NCBI GenBank assembly: GCA_013396525.1
Contig: VWYX01000011.1
Span: 729,753-793,752 of the forward strand
DNA from: Chaetorhynchus papuensis
Taxonomy: Eukaryota > Chordata > Aves > Passeriformes > Rhipiduridae
Length of the DNA stretch: 64,000 nucleotides
Direction of reading: 5' to 3'
Numbering within the stretch: the first letter of the stretch is position 1; the number at the start of each line of letters is the position of its first letter. A program made the position numbers and the translations under genes. Below, piece by piece: positions 36,670 to 49,900 of the stretch. The notes beneath the pieces were generated by a model. That model was not told the origin of the DNA. It worked only from the letters and a program-made list of their open reading frames with translations, and searched no databases.

Positions 36670-39486
36670 ATATCATCCCTCGTACCTATGCCTTACCTGA
36701 AATTATTTATATTTATCCAGTAAAAAATGCATTGGCTCTGGGCTTACCCTGAGAGCCAGGATTGACAAATACACCAATTTTGTTACAAAGGTGGTTTTTC
36801 AAGCACCATGTCTGTTTGCTAGGTACCAGATCATTAAGAAATTTAAGGCCCTTTTGGAACCCAGAACTGCTGGAAGGAAAAGAAATCACCAGTCTGGTGG
36901 GATCTCTGTTCAAATCCAGCTATCAGATCCAACCTGGTGACACTGCATAATTAAAATGCTTTGCCTGAAAGCTCATATTTTGTTTGTGCCAGTGTGGCAG
37001 GAGCACCCTCACCCCAGCCCACCATCTTGGGGTTATTTGTTAGTTTTGGCTGTTGATTTTGGTGGTGAATTAAAGTTTGTCCATGTTTGTTCTCTGTGTG
37101 GAGTTGTTTTCCTGTAGTGCTGTGACTCAAGCTGGGAAGAAATGGAGATTCCTGCTGGAAGGAGATGCTGAAAGGTCATACCCAAGTCTGAGAGAGCTGT
37201 GAGGAAAGACCTGGTGTGGGAGAGATGGTGAAGAACTGAAACTGAACAAAGGAACATAAAAGAGCCTTGAGGAAGGAATGTGAGATTTGATGAGCAAGAG
37301 ACATATCAAACACAGGCTTTGCAGAGCTGCTTGCTCTGTGTGTCTCTGGGATCTAAAGCATTTGCATTCTACTCTAGTCCAGCTCTCTGAGATCCCACAC
37401 ATTCATAATCGAGCCTTTTCTTTATTTACCATTTCCCAAGCTGGCTACCAAGAAATTTCGAAAGAGATATTTTCAGTTTTGTGTAACAGACATGCAAGAG
37501 AAGAGAGAGTCCCCCTAAGGCCTGGGGAGTACACCTGCTCAGCAATTTCTTTTCATTTTCAGGCTTGTCACTTGACTTCTTTCCAATGCATTCAATATGT
37601 GTCATGTTGATTTTAGATCATTTGAGTGTCTTGAAATTTCATGTGGAACAAAGCCAACTCACACCATACAGAATACTTGCATTGCAGTGTTAAAGCTGTT
37701 GTCATTATCAATGGAAACTTTATCTAAAAACTCTAAAAGTTAAAAAGCTCTGGGGTGGGGGGAGCAGTTTAAGTCTCATGATTTAGGGCTTGTAAATACT
37801 CAAATATTAAATAGAATATGACAATTCAGAAGCTCAAAGAAAAAAAAAAGTTAAATTTTCCTATGCCTAGTGTGCCTTTTATTGCTAGAACAAGAATACA
37901 AATTAAATTATGTGCAATCCTAACCAGGAAAAAGAAATGGCATTGTGTGAATAAGGGACCTTTCAATTTTTATGCAGAGTATTTTTCTTTCCATGGTATG
38001 GGCACATCAGATATGGTCACGAGGTATTGAGTCCTGGAAGTACAAGACAGAATTATTTTTATGATTTTGGATCTTCTGCCTTTCTGTTTGCATAAATGAA
38101 GTTAATAGTCATTAAAGAAACTAAGCAAAAAGAGATCTTCAGATGAATTAAAAAAATATTAGCTAAATCCAGCTGTTAGTATCGGATGATTTATTAAAAG
38201 CAACCATATTTGTAAGCTACATATTGGACTTAAATTGACTTAATATTGACTTTCCATTCTATCTTAAAATATTTGGACATGACATAAACTTTAATTCCAC
38301 GATCAATAGCTTCAGTTTAGCCAGAAATGTCACTATGTCTTAAGGGAGCAGGAGTTTATTTAAGTAAACATGAAGGTAAACACTGAAACAGGAAAACTAC
38401 TTTATCTCTTGTAAATATTTTACTTTGTTTCCTCAGCTGTGCTAAAGAGATTAATTGTTAGCGCTGTTAATTCTTCTCCTCACTTCTTACAGCACTGGAA
38501 TTACACTGTGATTATCAGTGGTCAGCCAAAAGCAGCTTAGACCAGAATGTTCCATCTAACTTCAGCATTGTTTAGAGAGCTCTAATCAGGATGGAAAACC
38601 TTATGAAGATTATTGTGTATGTTTTACTTTTCGTCTCCAAAAATACCAGGGAGACAGCAATAACAATAAGAAACCTCACAACAGTCTCCCTGTGAGCTAC
38701 TTTGGCACTAAACTGTCAATTTTTGGGTTTTAAAGTGAAAGCGATCAAGAACAAGTGATGGCTTAAACGTATGGTTTTAATATCATTCTTTACCTGAAAT
38801 ATTCCAGAGACTCTAGCTGGGATTAGGTCCCAGAATTTGCCTCAGGATGCTAAACCCCCCTCATTTTCTGGAGCAAAGAGAACTGTTTTGTTTGAGATTT
38901 ACAGCTCAGTGGCAAATGACTGATTTTATCCTGCTGCTCCCCCATAGGGAAAAAGTTGAAAAACATGTAAAAATCTATGTTTAAAGTTTTATAAAGCTTG
39001 GTTTGAAAACCTGCTGTTTCATATACTCAAAGTTTTCCATATTTTTGACATAAAAATACATTATGATCAAAATCAACAGAAAAATGTGTATTTAGTTATC
39101 TGAGCATGAACTGAAATATAATGCCAGTTGTTGGACAACCTTATCTCCTGTGATTACTGTCATATATGAGTTCTGCTTTAACCAGGTCAAACAGAAGAAA
39201 AACAAGTCTGAGAGATGGTTATAGGATTTCCACTGTTCATTTGAAATACATATACAATGCCAGTCTATAAATGCACTTCTATTTTTTTCTTTAAAACTTA
39301 ATGGGAATTCACCACTGACTTGCTGAAAGAGCAGCACTTAATGCCATTCAAATGCTACTTTCCTCCTAGCAGGACCTCAGATCTCAGCCTGCTGTGTGCC
39401 CTTGCCTCAAGAGAAAGGCAGAAAACCAGAGGAGGTTTCAGGAATACTTATTTCCAAATAAACACTGCTGCTATGAGGCCTTCCCA

Positions 39487-39852
39487 TGTCACTGTTGCAA
39501 CGCAGATGCGTAGAAATACCACACGAGTCCAGGTCAGTAGAAATGGTGGCAAGTGATTAATGGTTTTTTCCGAGGTTTTTATATGTTAGTTCGCAAAGAG
39601 TGAGTTAAATGGCATAAAGTAATTGCTTCTCTGGCCATCCACCCCTCCAGGGGGTTGGCCCAACTCTAAGATGTCCATTCCCAAGTGTTTTTCTGGTTGA
39701 AGCCATAACAATCTGGCAAAAACAAGCTTCAGGTGCGGATATGTGATAAACTGGTAACTTTGTTTTGGTTAGCTTGCATGGGAAAGACAGAGTTGTCACA
39801 AAATGCTAGAGAGCTGAAGAAATTCACTGCTGAGGCCTTTTCAGCATCCACA
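39487..39852 (-). mobile_element. Solo LTR of an endogenous retrovirus, copy 3 (minus strand)
   Basis: This 366-bp element reads on the plus strand as TGTCACTGTTGC ... CATCCACA, the reverse complement of copies 1 and 2. Flanks TTCCCA (39481-39486) and TCCCCA (39853-39858) form a 6-bp target duplication with one mismatch. On the minus strand the TATA box lies at 39576-39583, and the polyadenylation-like signal reads ATTAAT instead of ATTAAA. By hand alignment it is over 90% identical to copy 2. No primer-binding site or internal gene is present, so it is a solo LTR. It is oriented opposite to the other two. Confidence 0.88.
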
Positions 39853-42800
39853 TCCCCACTCACAGCATATTAAAATATGACACTGAATTACCTCTTTTTA
39901 AATGTTCCTGAAAGGAGAAAGGTTAGTGACGCTCTAAGGTAAGAGCACGTATTTTAGGCAAAAAGCATGAACATTTTTATCAGGCTGTATAATGAGGAGT
40001 ACATTTAAACAGTCAGCAAGGCCACTGCAGCCTCAGCCGAGGCAGCCTGCACAGCCCTGTAGCACACACACAAATATCACCCTTAATTTGCTCATCTGTC
40101 CCAACAGCTGCAATGTGCCACCTCTCCCCCTCTCCCTCACCCACAGATAATACATGACAGAGTAAAAAGGTACCTGATCAGATGGGGCTTTACATACTTT
40201 ATGGAGGTGTTTGGAGCTGACACACGGTGTTATTTCTCTTGTGACCTTCTCCAAGCCTGCAGAGAAACATCTCCACACCGCCTGGAGTTGTGTCTGGGTC
40301 CCTTCTGGAGCCTTTGCTGTGAAGTCAAATTCATTACAAGCAGTTCAGAATGGTGTTTTTTTGCTAATAGTGCTGACAAGGAGACAATAAGCAAGAAACA
40401 GCATCTCAAACCTAAGCCATGGAGATTTCAACTGAATGGAATTTTATCAGGAAATATTTTTTTCCAAAGGCAGGGTTTTCAGAAGGCAATTTCTGCTGAA
40501 TTCCTGATCCTATACCTAATATATCTAATAGTTCAGCATTCAGATGCAAGCACTCAGATTGTTTTCTAGTGCTGGGAAAACGTTCATATATTAAACATAA
40601 TCTTAACATCTAGATCATGACTTGGCGGTTTAGAAAGAGAATGGAAAAAGCAGTGGTGGCCATTTTTTTGTAGATAACATTTTCTCCACACTCATTCCTC
40701 TGCTCTCAGAGCATCACAGAAGCTAATGAGCTATGAAACACTATCAGTCTTGGGTTATATTTTCAAGGCAGGCATGAATAATTTTCCCCACGAACTATTG
40801 TTTCAGGAAGAGGCTGAGATTTGTACCTACCATCATTCAGTGGTTCCTGTTAGTTATACCATACAGCTCCCAAAATAAACTCCTGTGAGTACTTTTAGAC
40901 CTTTTAGCTGAAGGCAATTTGTATTTTCCAGACACTTCAAGAACTTTATTTTGGTGGATTCATAATTCTGCTTCTATCTATAACTCAGATATATGTAAGA
41001 CAATGCAATATTGCCTCATACTATTTTTATTCTCAGGAAGGAAGCTGAGTTGAATACTGCACCATAATAAGCACAAAATTACTTTACTGATCTTAAACAC
41101 AATTAAAAAGAATATGGAGGGCAACAGGGGAGCTAGGAAAACACACTAAAATAGTTTTTATGAGTTTTCATTGCTGAAAGTCTTGCTTTGCTACACAGCG
41201 TCATCACCAAGATGAAGGAGATGAGTGCTCACAACCCTAATGCAGATAATTTTGTCAAGGTCATTAGGTGTTCAATAGTGTTTAGTAAAACTGAAAAAGG
41301 ATTGCACCTGGCTGGCTCTGTAATGGTTTGTATATCAGGAAATGGGAAATGTCCTGCAGATTGGTTACAGATTATTCTGGGGATTAGTTACAGTGCTTGC
41401 AGATGCATTTGCCAGGGGTAAAACCAGGCAGACAACAGGTTCAGAATCAGCTGCTATAAATTCTAATTTTGTACCAGGCACAGGCCTATCAATTTGTGTC
41501 TAATTATATTCTTCCATGTGAGATATAAAATACCTCAGGGTTTCTATAATAAAGGCTCATTAACGTGGACGACGAATAATTCTGAAACTCTTTCTACCAG
41601 GGCTAATGTTAATACAGATTTTAATTGCTCTTACAGGATATTAAAACACTGATTTTTTTTTATATCAGTTTTAACCTAATCATTAAATGGACCCATTTTT
41701 GTAACCCTGTATTTTCAAGTATTGCATCTTACACTGGTAATTGCGTCATTACCAGTCATGTTGAACCAGAGAATAAAAGATGAATGCAGAAAAGATAAAA
41801 GGTAATATTATCAAAGATATGTGAGAGTCAATGCCCTTCAATTCATTGTGGTTCCCTCTTCTATCTTTAAAATATCCTTTCCTGGCTTAGATCAGTGAAT
41901 ATCTTAAAATATAGTTGTAAAAATAAAGTAATAATATTGTGAATAAAAGAGAATTAGTATTTAGCATTATTTAAAGGAATTTAAGTTTTTTCTCCAAGGT
42001 AAAAGCTAAAAGCAAAACCTCTCCAGTGAAGACTTATACTTGTAGAATTAAAATTGGTAACCTTTGATGTCAAGGATGTAATTCTTCTGAAGATACTTGG
42101 GGCACCAGAGGGTGCAAAACAAGCAGGATAACCTCCCAGACTGACATTATTTGACTTCAAGAACAGGTAACCAACATCTCTGCTCCTCGGTGTCCCGTGT
42201 TTTATGGATGCTGAAGAGAAAAATATTTTGTCCACACTAAAAAGCAAATTCTCTACTGTCAAATTCCTCGAACGTCACTGTATTTCAACAGCTTTTTGGA
42301 ACTAGCATTCAAGTATATATTCTGTACTGAAAAAGAATAATATTCAAAGGCTCGGTGGTGATGGAAGAGACACTTTTATGCACACCTTGTCAAACTGCAA
42401 AGCACCACCAGCCTCGGGACTGCTGTCATTTGAATGGATGACAGGAGCATTTGTCACAGGATGCAGCCTGGACTGCACAGCCCCCTGGATAAATAAAATG
42501 TACAACGGGCAGAGGGGCCTTCGTGATTTCACTTGTGTCAGGAGAAGGGGGAAAAGACAAAAGAACTGAAAGGTTCACACACGGCTCTCTGAAACACTCT
42601 CAGATTGAAAAATAAAGCTGATTTGAAGAAGCAGTTTGTGTGATAGAACTGACAGTTCCTTTATAAAAGGGAGCTGAGCTAACAATAAACTGGTAAATAG
42701 ATTCATAAAACCAGGGTGTGTGTTCAGGAAAGTGAGAAAGGGACTTACAAATGTGCTGAAGTTTTGGTACCATGGATGAGAAGCAGGAGCAGAGAAATAT

Positions 42801-45800
42801 AAATATTTCCTGTAATATTGTGCTTAGCAACATGAAGAATATATTAAAGTATCTTAAAGAATTCAAGTTAAAATTTTATCAAATATCTTACCTCGAATTT
42901 CTTCCTCCTTTGACAACTGCATGAAAGTATCCTGAGAATGGTATTTCTAAAAACATTCCCAGTGAAAAACTCTACTGGGAGTCTTAGGGGAATTTGCTGA
43001 ATCTTTTTGCAGGCTGTAATAGAGCACAAATCCACCAACAGATCTGAGTAATATCTGTCCAACACCGAATGGAACAGATAGGATAGACAACAAATAAAAC
43101 TGTGAGAGAAAGAAATCAGCCAGCTCCCTCACACATCACAATTAATGCTCAACAGCCTTTCTGCCCAGGGGATTTCTGCTTTCAGCTTTAACAGCTGAGT
43201 TTTGGTAGAAGCCCCTTTCAGTGGTGCCATAAACTGATCCCACTTCAGAACTGTAAAATATATATTTGTCCTAGAAAGTGAACTAGAGAGGAAGACTGGT
43301 GAGTTTTTTCTCCTTCAGGTTTCAGAGCCCTTCTGAAAACCCAGTTGCACTCACAAATGTCAGTGCCTTAATTACCAGGTGAATTCATTTCTCCATTAAC
43401 ACACCATTTAGAGGTATGCACCATTAGCTTTCCAGGCTTCAGTTTAAAAATGGAACGTGACTGAAAATTAGATGACCTAAATATCCTCCACATAAAGAGA
43501 AATGGATGGTACTGGGAGGTGACAGCCCCAAAATAAGAACTGAGATTCTGGTTCTGCAGCGAAATGCTCCCAGAAATGTCTCGGGGCAGACTCATCACTG
43601 CAGGAGTGTGGCAGCAACCTGAGGGACAGATTCCTTTCCTCAGACTCCAAAGGCCTTCCCCAGGCATCTAAATACATAAATTCATCAATTTATATCTTTT
43701 AGCCTCAGATTTACCTTTAGTAATCACTGGAGACTGAGAGAGAGGGAGAGAAAAAGGAACATTTACGTGAAAGCAATGTATTTTTAAAAATTATTTGGAT
43801 AATTTACAAGCTTGATTTTTATCATAAATACTACTCAAGGATGCAGACTTTCCTTCTTCCTCCTTTTAAAATGTTGTTACTCAAACCAACCAACCAAACC
43901 TAGTAAAGAATATGTATGTTTGGGTAATAACCGCTTCTGTTTTCTTAAATATCTTGGGTTTATATTGTTGTTTGATATTTGTATTTTAAAATGATTTGAC
44001 ATCTTCTTTCTGTTGGTCCCTCTAAATATTTGCAAGATTCTCAAAAGCAAATTAAGAATGTTTTTTCTAACAAATTAACAACATAAATGTATTAAAAGTC
44101 ATTCTATAAGTGGCAGTCAGTTCCAAATGCTCCAATTTTTGTGCAGTGCGAACAGATAAATGCATCAAATCAATAACAGACATCCTTTAAGAGCAATAAA
44201 ATTATTAAACAAGGAATAATTTCTAACAAACACGTCAGTCCTGGAAAGAGCTGTGACACTGATATTTATGTTTGGCTCAAGGCTCACAGGCTGCTCAAAG
44301 ACTGTGGGTGCAATACCTGCATCCACTTCACAGAGCAGGTGTGGCACAGGACGAGTGAAAAGTTGAAAATATGTAAAAGTACTGGATTCATTTTCCCTGT
44401 TAACCTGAAATTTTCATTCTCTTCTTCTGCCCAAGAGCTCTGCTCTTCCCATCACCTCCTGGCCAGGGCAAGGTGGTTTTTCAGCCAGGAGCTGAACACT
44501 CAGAGCCTGAAAAACAAGCAAACAAAAAGTAGGTGTGACTAAATCAGGAGACCTAAAACTTCCTGTGCTTGGAATGTCCTGCCTGAACCTGAGATCAGGT
44601 TGCCAGTTCCCCGTAAGTGTTTCTTCAAAATGTGTTTTTCAGGGTATTTTGACTGCTTAATCCCCTCCCCACTTTGGACAGTTCCTAGTAGAGGTTTGCA
44701 TGCCTGGTGTGCTACAACTGATGACACCCTTTAGTTAATTGCCCGAAAAAAACCTCCATTTCAGAGTAAAAAACATTTTCCTTTGACATTTATGATCATT
44801 CCTCCCTGTGAGGAGAACACAGGCACATTTCATTTCCACCCACTGGTACAGCACACAGAGGCAAATCCATTTGAATAGTACACATTTCTCCTTTGGGTTG
44901 GTTTTTGTGGGTTTGGTTTGCTTATTTCTTTTTCTGTGAGAATTGTTATATTTGTATTACATATTCTTTCTTGCAATCTTTTTAATCTTTGCAAGTGCAT
45001 CATGAAATAAACAGAAAATCGATCACTTGTGCTGTAGTCAGATATTTAAAAAGCACAGTTGTAAAATACTGAAACCCATTTTTCCAAAATGAATTTATAC
45101 AGGATTGGAGAATGGTTCACTATTAATCAATTCATTCAAACAGGAACAAAAAAATGTCAGTGTATGTGGGATTTTTACCATTTACCACATGCCCATATTA
45201 ATTACAAAAAGGCTGAAACAAGTTGTAGGGTTTTTTTTTTCTGTCTTAAAACCTGACAATGCATGAAACAGCAGACGCCAGCCACGAGCCAGAGAGATTG
45301 GTAAACCTTCAGGGTAAAATATTTAATAGGATAGATATGGTAATACAAAGTTTTATACTTGATGAAATTAAACTGAATTATAGGAACTGTAACAGATTTT
45401 GTGCAACATGAAAGGTAAATAATGAGGCAAAGAGTCATTGCTTATGGCCCATACTGATGTATTTATGTAATTGTCAGCTGGTTTATCACCCACATGGGAA
45501 AGATTGGAATTTTTAATAGATTTTAAGTTCTTGAACAGCTGTCCTACAATCTAGTGGTACTTAAAAGAGTTTATATGCTCTCCTAGCTGCTTCACAGGAA
45601 GATGTTTGGCTGGAGGTGAAGCACTGAACACCACTCTGAAATGCATTCTGTAGAAAATCAAAGGTACTTTTTACTTAGACATTATTTTCTTCCTAAAGTT
45701 TTTTAGTTTTGATTTAAGAAACAAATAGTCAAAGAGAAGTGATTTGGGCTTTTGCACATTCCTAACTCTGTGCATTTTAGCTTCTGCTCCTTTTTTGGGG

Positions 45801-46911
45801 GGGTGACTTCTAAGTGCATAAAGATAAGAGGACGACTTGGACACAAGGTTGTTTTAAAATTAAATAGTTATGGTGAGTGTCAAGATAATTTTTCAGTCTC
45901 TCACAATCAGAAAATATGTTGAACTAACACATAGATTTTTACTAGATTTCAGAGAACAGAGAACATCAGTGAACCATGTTTAAATAAACCAGAATTGAAA
46001 GTATGCCTAATCAAAAGTACTTCTGATCACGCAGGTCCTACGGGTAAGGATCTAAATTTAACAAATAACCAAAACCAGCATTTCAAAACCAAGATTACAT
46101 TTGGTCATAATTCATTCTGAAACTATTTAGTTTTTTTATTTCTCCTTTGGGAGACTTTTACTAAGGAAATAGTACCTGTGGTAGGTACGTGTGACTTCTA
46201 CTTCTCTGAACATATCAAATCATAAGGACATGCCTGTAAATAACAGAAATTTTTTTTAGAAACATGAAGGACATAAGTGAATAATTTATAGTTTCTTAAT
46301 TCTCTGTGATGGATTCAGGTCACGTTTTCTGTTATACCAAATCTGATTGCCCAATTGTCAGCTCTAATGCAAATCTCAGCTTAAATCTCCCCTGCAGCCC
46401 AATTACAAAATGACTTTTTGATCAAGTTCCTAGATTTTAGAATTATCTTTTCACGATAAATTGGAAAACTTGCTTTCTGTTTCATAAAAAATAATAAAAA
46501 CTACCTTGTGGAGCACTAACAAAAATTGCAAGAAATTCTTAGGGGTGAACTAAAACCTTCCCATGTCCAACATCGGACGACCACAAAGTCATACAGTGCA
46601 TGTAAGGAAAGGAAGAAATAAAAACTTCAGTGTTCTTCTAGAAATTGATCTTACAGAAGCAAGGAATTAACAACTAACAAAGAATAGTGTTAGAACTTTG
46701 TGGATACTGACTGGACCTAGCCTATCATTTTGGGGCAGGAATTAAGCTGCATCTGGCAAACCACCTTGCCTGGTGGGAGTAAGAAAGGGGCACAAAAATG
46801 TAGGGGAAAACGTTGATAATAAAGGGGACATTCCTTTTGAAAAGCAAAACATTGCCATTTGACCATTTGAGAATCAGAAGACATAGGAATGTCAACTTGC
46901 ATAAGACAAAC
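39853..46911. other. Single-copy non-coding DNA, no gene seen
   Basis: Open frames reach 122 codons (40201-40569, plus strand) but carry no recognisable motif. Composition is AT-rich throughout. Small simple-sequence patches include a purine run near 43735-43757, (AACC)n-like text at 43887-43900 and a G/T-rich stretch near 44890-44935. No transposon fragment or RNA gene was recognised. Confidence 0.65.
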
Positions 46912-46986
46912 ATTATTATTGTTGTTGTTGTTGTTGTTACTATTATTATGATTATTATTATTATTTTTATTTTTATTATTATTTTA
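46912..46986. repeat. Composite triplet microsatellite (ATT/GTT)
   Basis: The order is three ATT units, six uninterrupted GTT units (46921-46938), then an ATT-rich tail with ATG and ATTTTT interruptions. The reverse complement pairs AAT with AAC, the same two units that make up the array at 27914-27981. An open frame of 122 codons crossing it encodes isoleucine and valine runs and is not a gene. Confidence 0.92.
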
Positions 46987-49900
46987 TCCATAACAGCATT
47001 CATTGGCAATGTGCTCCTCTCAGCACAAGCACAGCCTGGCTTCCATACCACTGCCAACACCACATTTATTTTATGTCACTGTCAAAAAGTGGTTGATGGT
47101 AGGGTGGGACAAATTTACCTGTGTGCTCTGCAAACCTTACACTTGGCACAGATACCCACTGGAGTTACGTGGTTGGCATGATATAATCAATGGCCACAGG
47201 AATCTTTGAAATACAGAGCATTCACACTGTATTATGAAATAATAAATAAAAGAACCCACCCTAAATTGACAGACAACTTTACAATTATACTCCTATTAAG
47301 TGCTTTGGATTTTTTTGGCTTCAGATCTATTTCAGAAATGAGTTATCTGATGAACAAAGAAATTGATGTATGCTTCCCAAGCTTCAGAACAGAAGAAAGA
47401 AATTAATCACATTTTTGCCTCTCAGTTGTTATAACAATGATGAATGATGTACTCCTCGAGAAATGTTGCTGAATCATCCAGTAAATTGTTTGCTCTACAG
47501 TAGGTCTCATCCACAGATATGCTGACCTTCAGCGTGTTCCTGACAGGCTCAGTTATCAAAATCTGTTTTTCTGGCACAAATTGTGCTCTTCCAAAACCGT
47601 AACTTGTTCATTTGTAAAAAAAAGGCTGCCAGTAATTGAGCCTGTTCATAACCTTCCTGTCAGGACTTTTCTTTGTGTAACTGCAAACAGAAGAACCTTA
47701 CACAGATTCGTAATGATGCATTTAGAGAAGTAACCCATTATCAGTGTCATAAACACATTAGGAACTTAATTTAAAATGAGGGCAAAATGCAACTGTTCCG
47801 CATAATGAAGGCTGATAATTCAGGAGAGTTAAGCTCTTCATCATTTACATAACTGGCTAAAAAGGAAGTAAAAACAAAAATTAATACCGTGTGTTTACCA
47901 TGTGATGGACAATTCTTCTCTGAAGAGGTTTTCTGTCTCTCACCACTTCCAGCAACACCTTTAGAAAGGATGACAGTCCCCCTGGGCCAGGAGTCCGTGG
48001 AAATGGCCACACAATGACCACACAGATTCCATATTGTGGCAGAGTCATGCAGCTACAAACAGGAATGATTCCTTCCGAGGTGAGCCTTCAAATACTCATT
48101 TCATTTTTAAGCCTATCAACAGCTCTACTGGATGCAGAAAAATCACTTATGCTCTTTGCTGTCTTTACTCCTACAGTCCCTGGTTCCTTGTGGAGAAATG
48201 TTGATTGCAAACAGCATTTGGGTGCATTTTTACCAACAGGCTGAGCAAACTCACATTTCTTGGGTCTCCCTTACTAGGTGAGCCAGTCATGGCTATTCCA
48301 GTATTATTTCTCTCAAGGGAATGCATAAAGAGTTGATTATGGAATATTATCCTACAGCCAGAAAGAATGTAGACAGTTTTACCTGGAATAGCATTCCTGA
48401 CATACTGTATTTGCTATAAGCTGGTCTTTACTTCTAATTTGGACTCAAACAAACTCAACAGGTCTGCAAGGCAAGACAGACAAATCTTCCAAGGAAGACT
48501 CAACTTGACATAAGGCATTCTAATTCTCTTCAACCCCCAGAGGAAAAGTTTCTCCTACTCAGGTGGGAAAACCAAACCCTGTGGAGATGTTGTATCACAG
48601 AGTGGCTCCGAGAAGCAGAAGAGAATGAGCATCAAATGCACCAGCGAGAAGCTGCACTGCTTTTCTGCAGCAGCACAACCGAGCAGCACCACGGCTCGAG
48701 GGCGAACTGAAATCTGTGAAAAAAGCCCAAGAAAACAGGGAAACTGCACCGAAATTATGTGAAGTCCTGATTCAGCAAATATAAAACCAACAGCAAGCTC
48801 AGAGTTTGTCACTACAGGAAATGCCTTGGAACATTTAACAACCTCAGGAGAGGTTTTAATTGCATGGTTGTAGTGGGAAGCATATTCGCCACACGTGAAA
48901 AGATCTGTTATGTGTACGACTCTAAGGGATGTGTTTCGCTACTCTATGTACTTAAAATGTAAATTACACCAAGTGCTTATCATTTATCACTGCTTATCAT
49001 CAGAGCCACATTATCGTTTGCAGACAATACTTTTTTTAGACTTTTTTACAACCACCTTTAATGGTACAACAAACTAACAAGTTTTTCAGAGCATTAACTC
49101 TGTAATTGCCTCCTTTTCTTCATGTCGTAACAGATGGGCGTTTATCTCTTGGGAGAAGAGAATCAGGAATCCCTTATTTGCAAAGCAATTTTCTCTCTCA
49201 TTGTAATCAATACCTTTTATTATGTATGTATTAAAATCCAGTTAAACAGCAAACCCAAATTCATCTATGCACATAAAGGTAGAAAATAAACTAAACAGGA
49301 GAAATGGTCAATTGAAATTTTTAATGCAAGGCAGTGCAAACTTTATGTAAAGGATAGAGCTCTTATTAAAAGCTCACATTTCATTATCTACATTTTGATA
49401 CAGGGGTGAGGCCACAGGAGAGGCTGCAAGAGTCCCAAGGTAGTAGGGAAGCAAAACCATCAGTTTCCAATATTTACTCTCATGATCATGGTTCAACACT
49501 TTTTCTACAATGCCACAATTCTTGCTGAGTGATTGGGGAATACAAATTTTTGAGCTTCACTGCTGATGCACACACATTTGAACAGGAACAAGCTCATCTT
49601 TGTCTTTTCCAGTCCAGAATATTACACCTTGATAAACTTCCTGGATTGTATTTTGAACAATTTTTAACAAATCTGAATGGCCATGACATTTTACTTTATC
49701 AAGAAAGAAAAAGGAATAATTTTTTTTATGATGGTTAACAGTGACTATTCTGTCGTGTCGTATAAACAAGTAGCATGAATTGTTGGAGGAAACTAAAGAC
49801 CATGGAAATGGGAAGATTGAAGTATTTCCTCCCTTTTCTTTTTTAGAAACACTCTAAATCCACCTGTCACGTTCTGAGTTGTAGTGGGTTACTGTTCTTC

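Larger units (their letters stand above)
33771..39486. other. Single-copy non-coding DNA between LTR copies 2 and 3
   Basis: No gene is seen; open frames reach 107 codons (37287-37610) and none has a recognisable domain. From about 34730 to 35100 the plus strand is markedly T/C-rich. A 14-bp unit is duplicated at 35287-35314, and an 8-bp-arm inverted repeat lies at 36651-36669. There is no transposon remnant I can name. Confidence 0.65.

Noticed and set aside
36990..37090. Possible right end of another LTR (text around a GAATTAAAG signal)
   Set aside because: No TG...CA boundaries or target duplication could be found, and it does not match the LTR family in this window.
46813..47181. A 122-codon frame with isoleucine/valine runs resembling a membrane segment
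   Set aside because: The hydrophobic run is the translation of the ATT/GTT microsatellite. Minus-strand frames there do the same.
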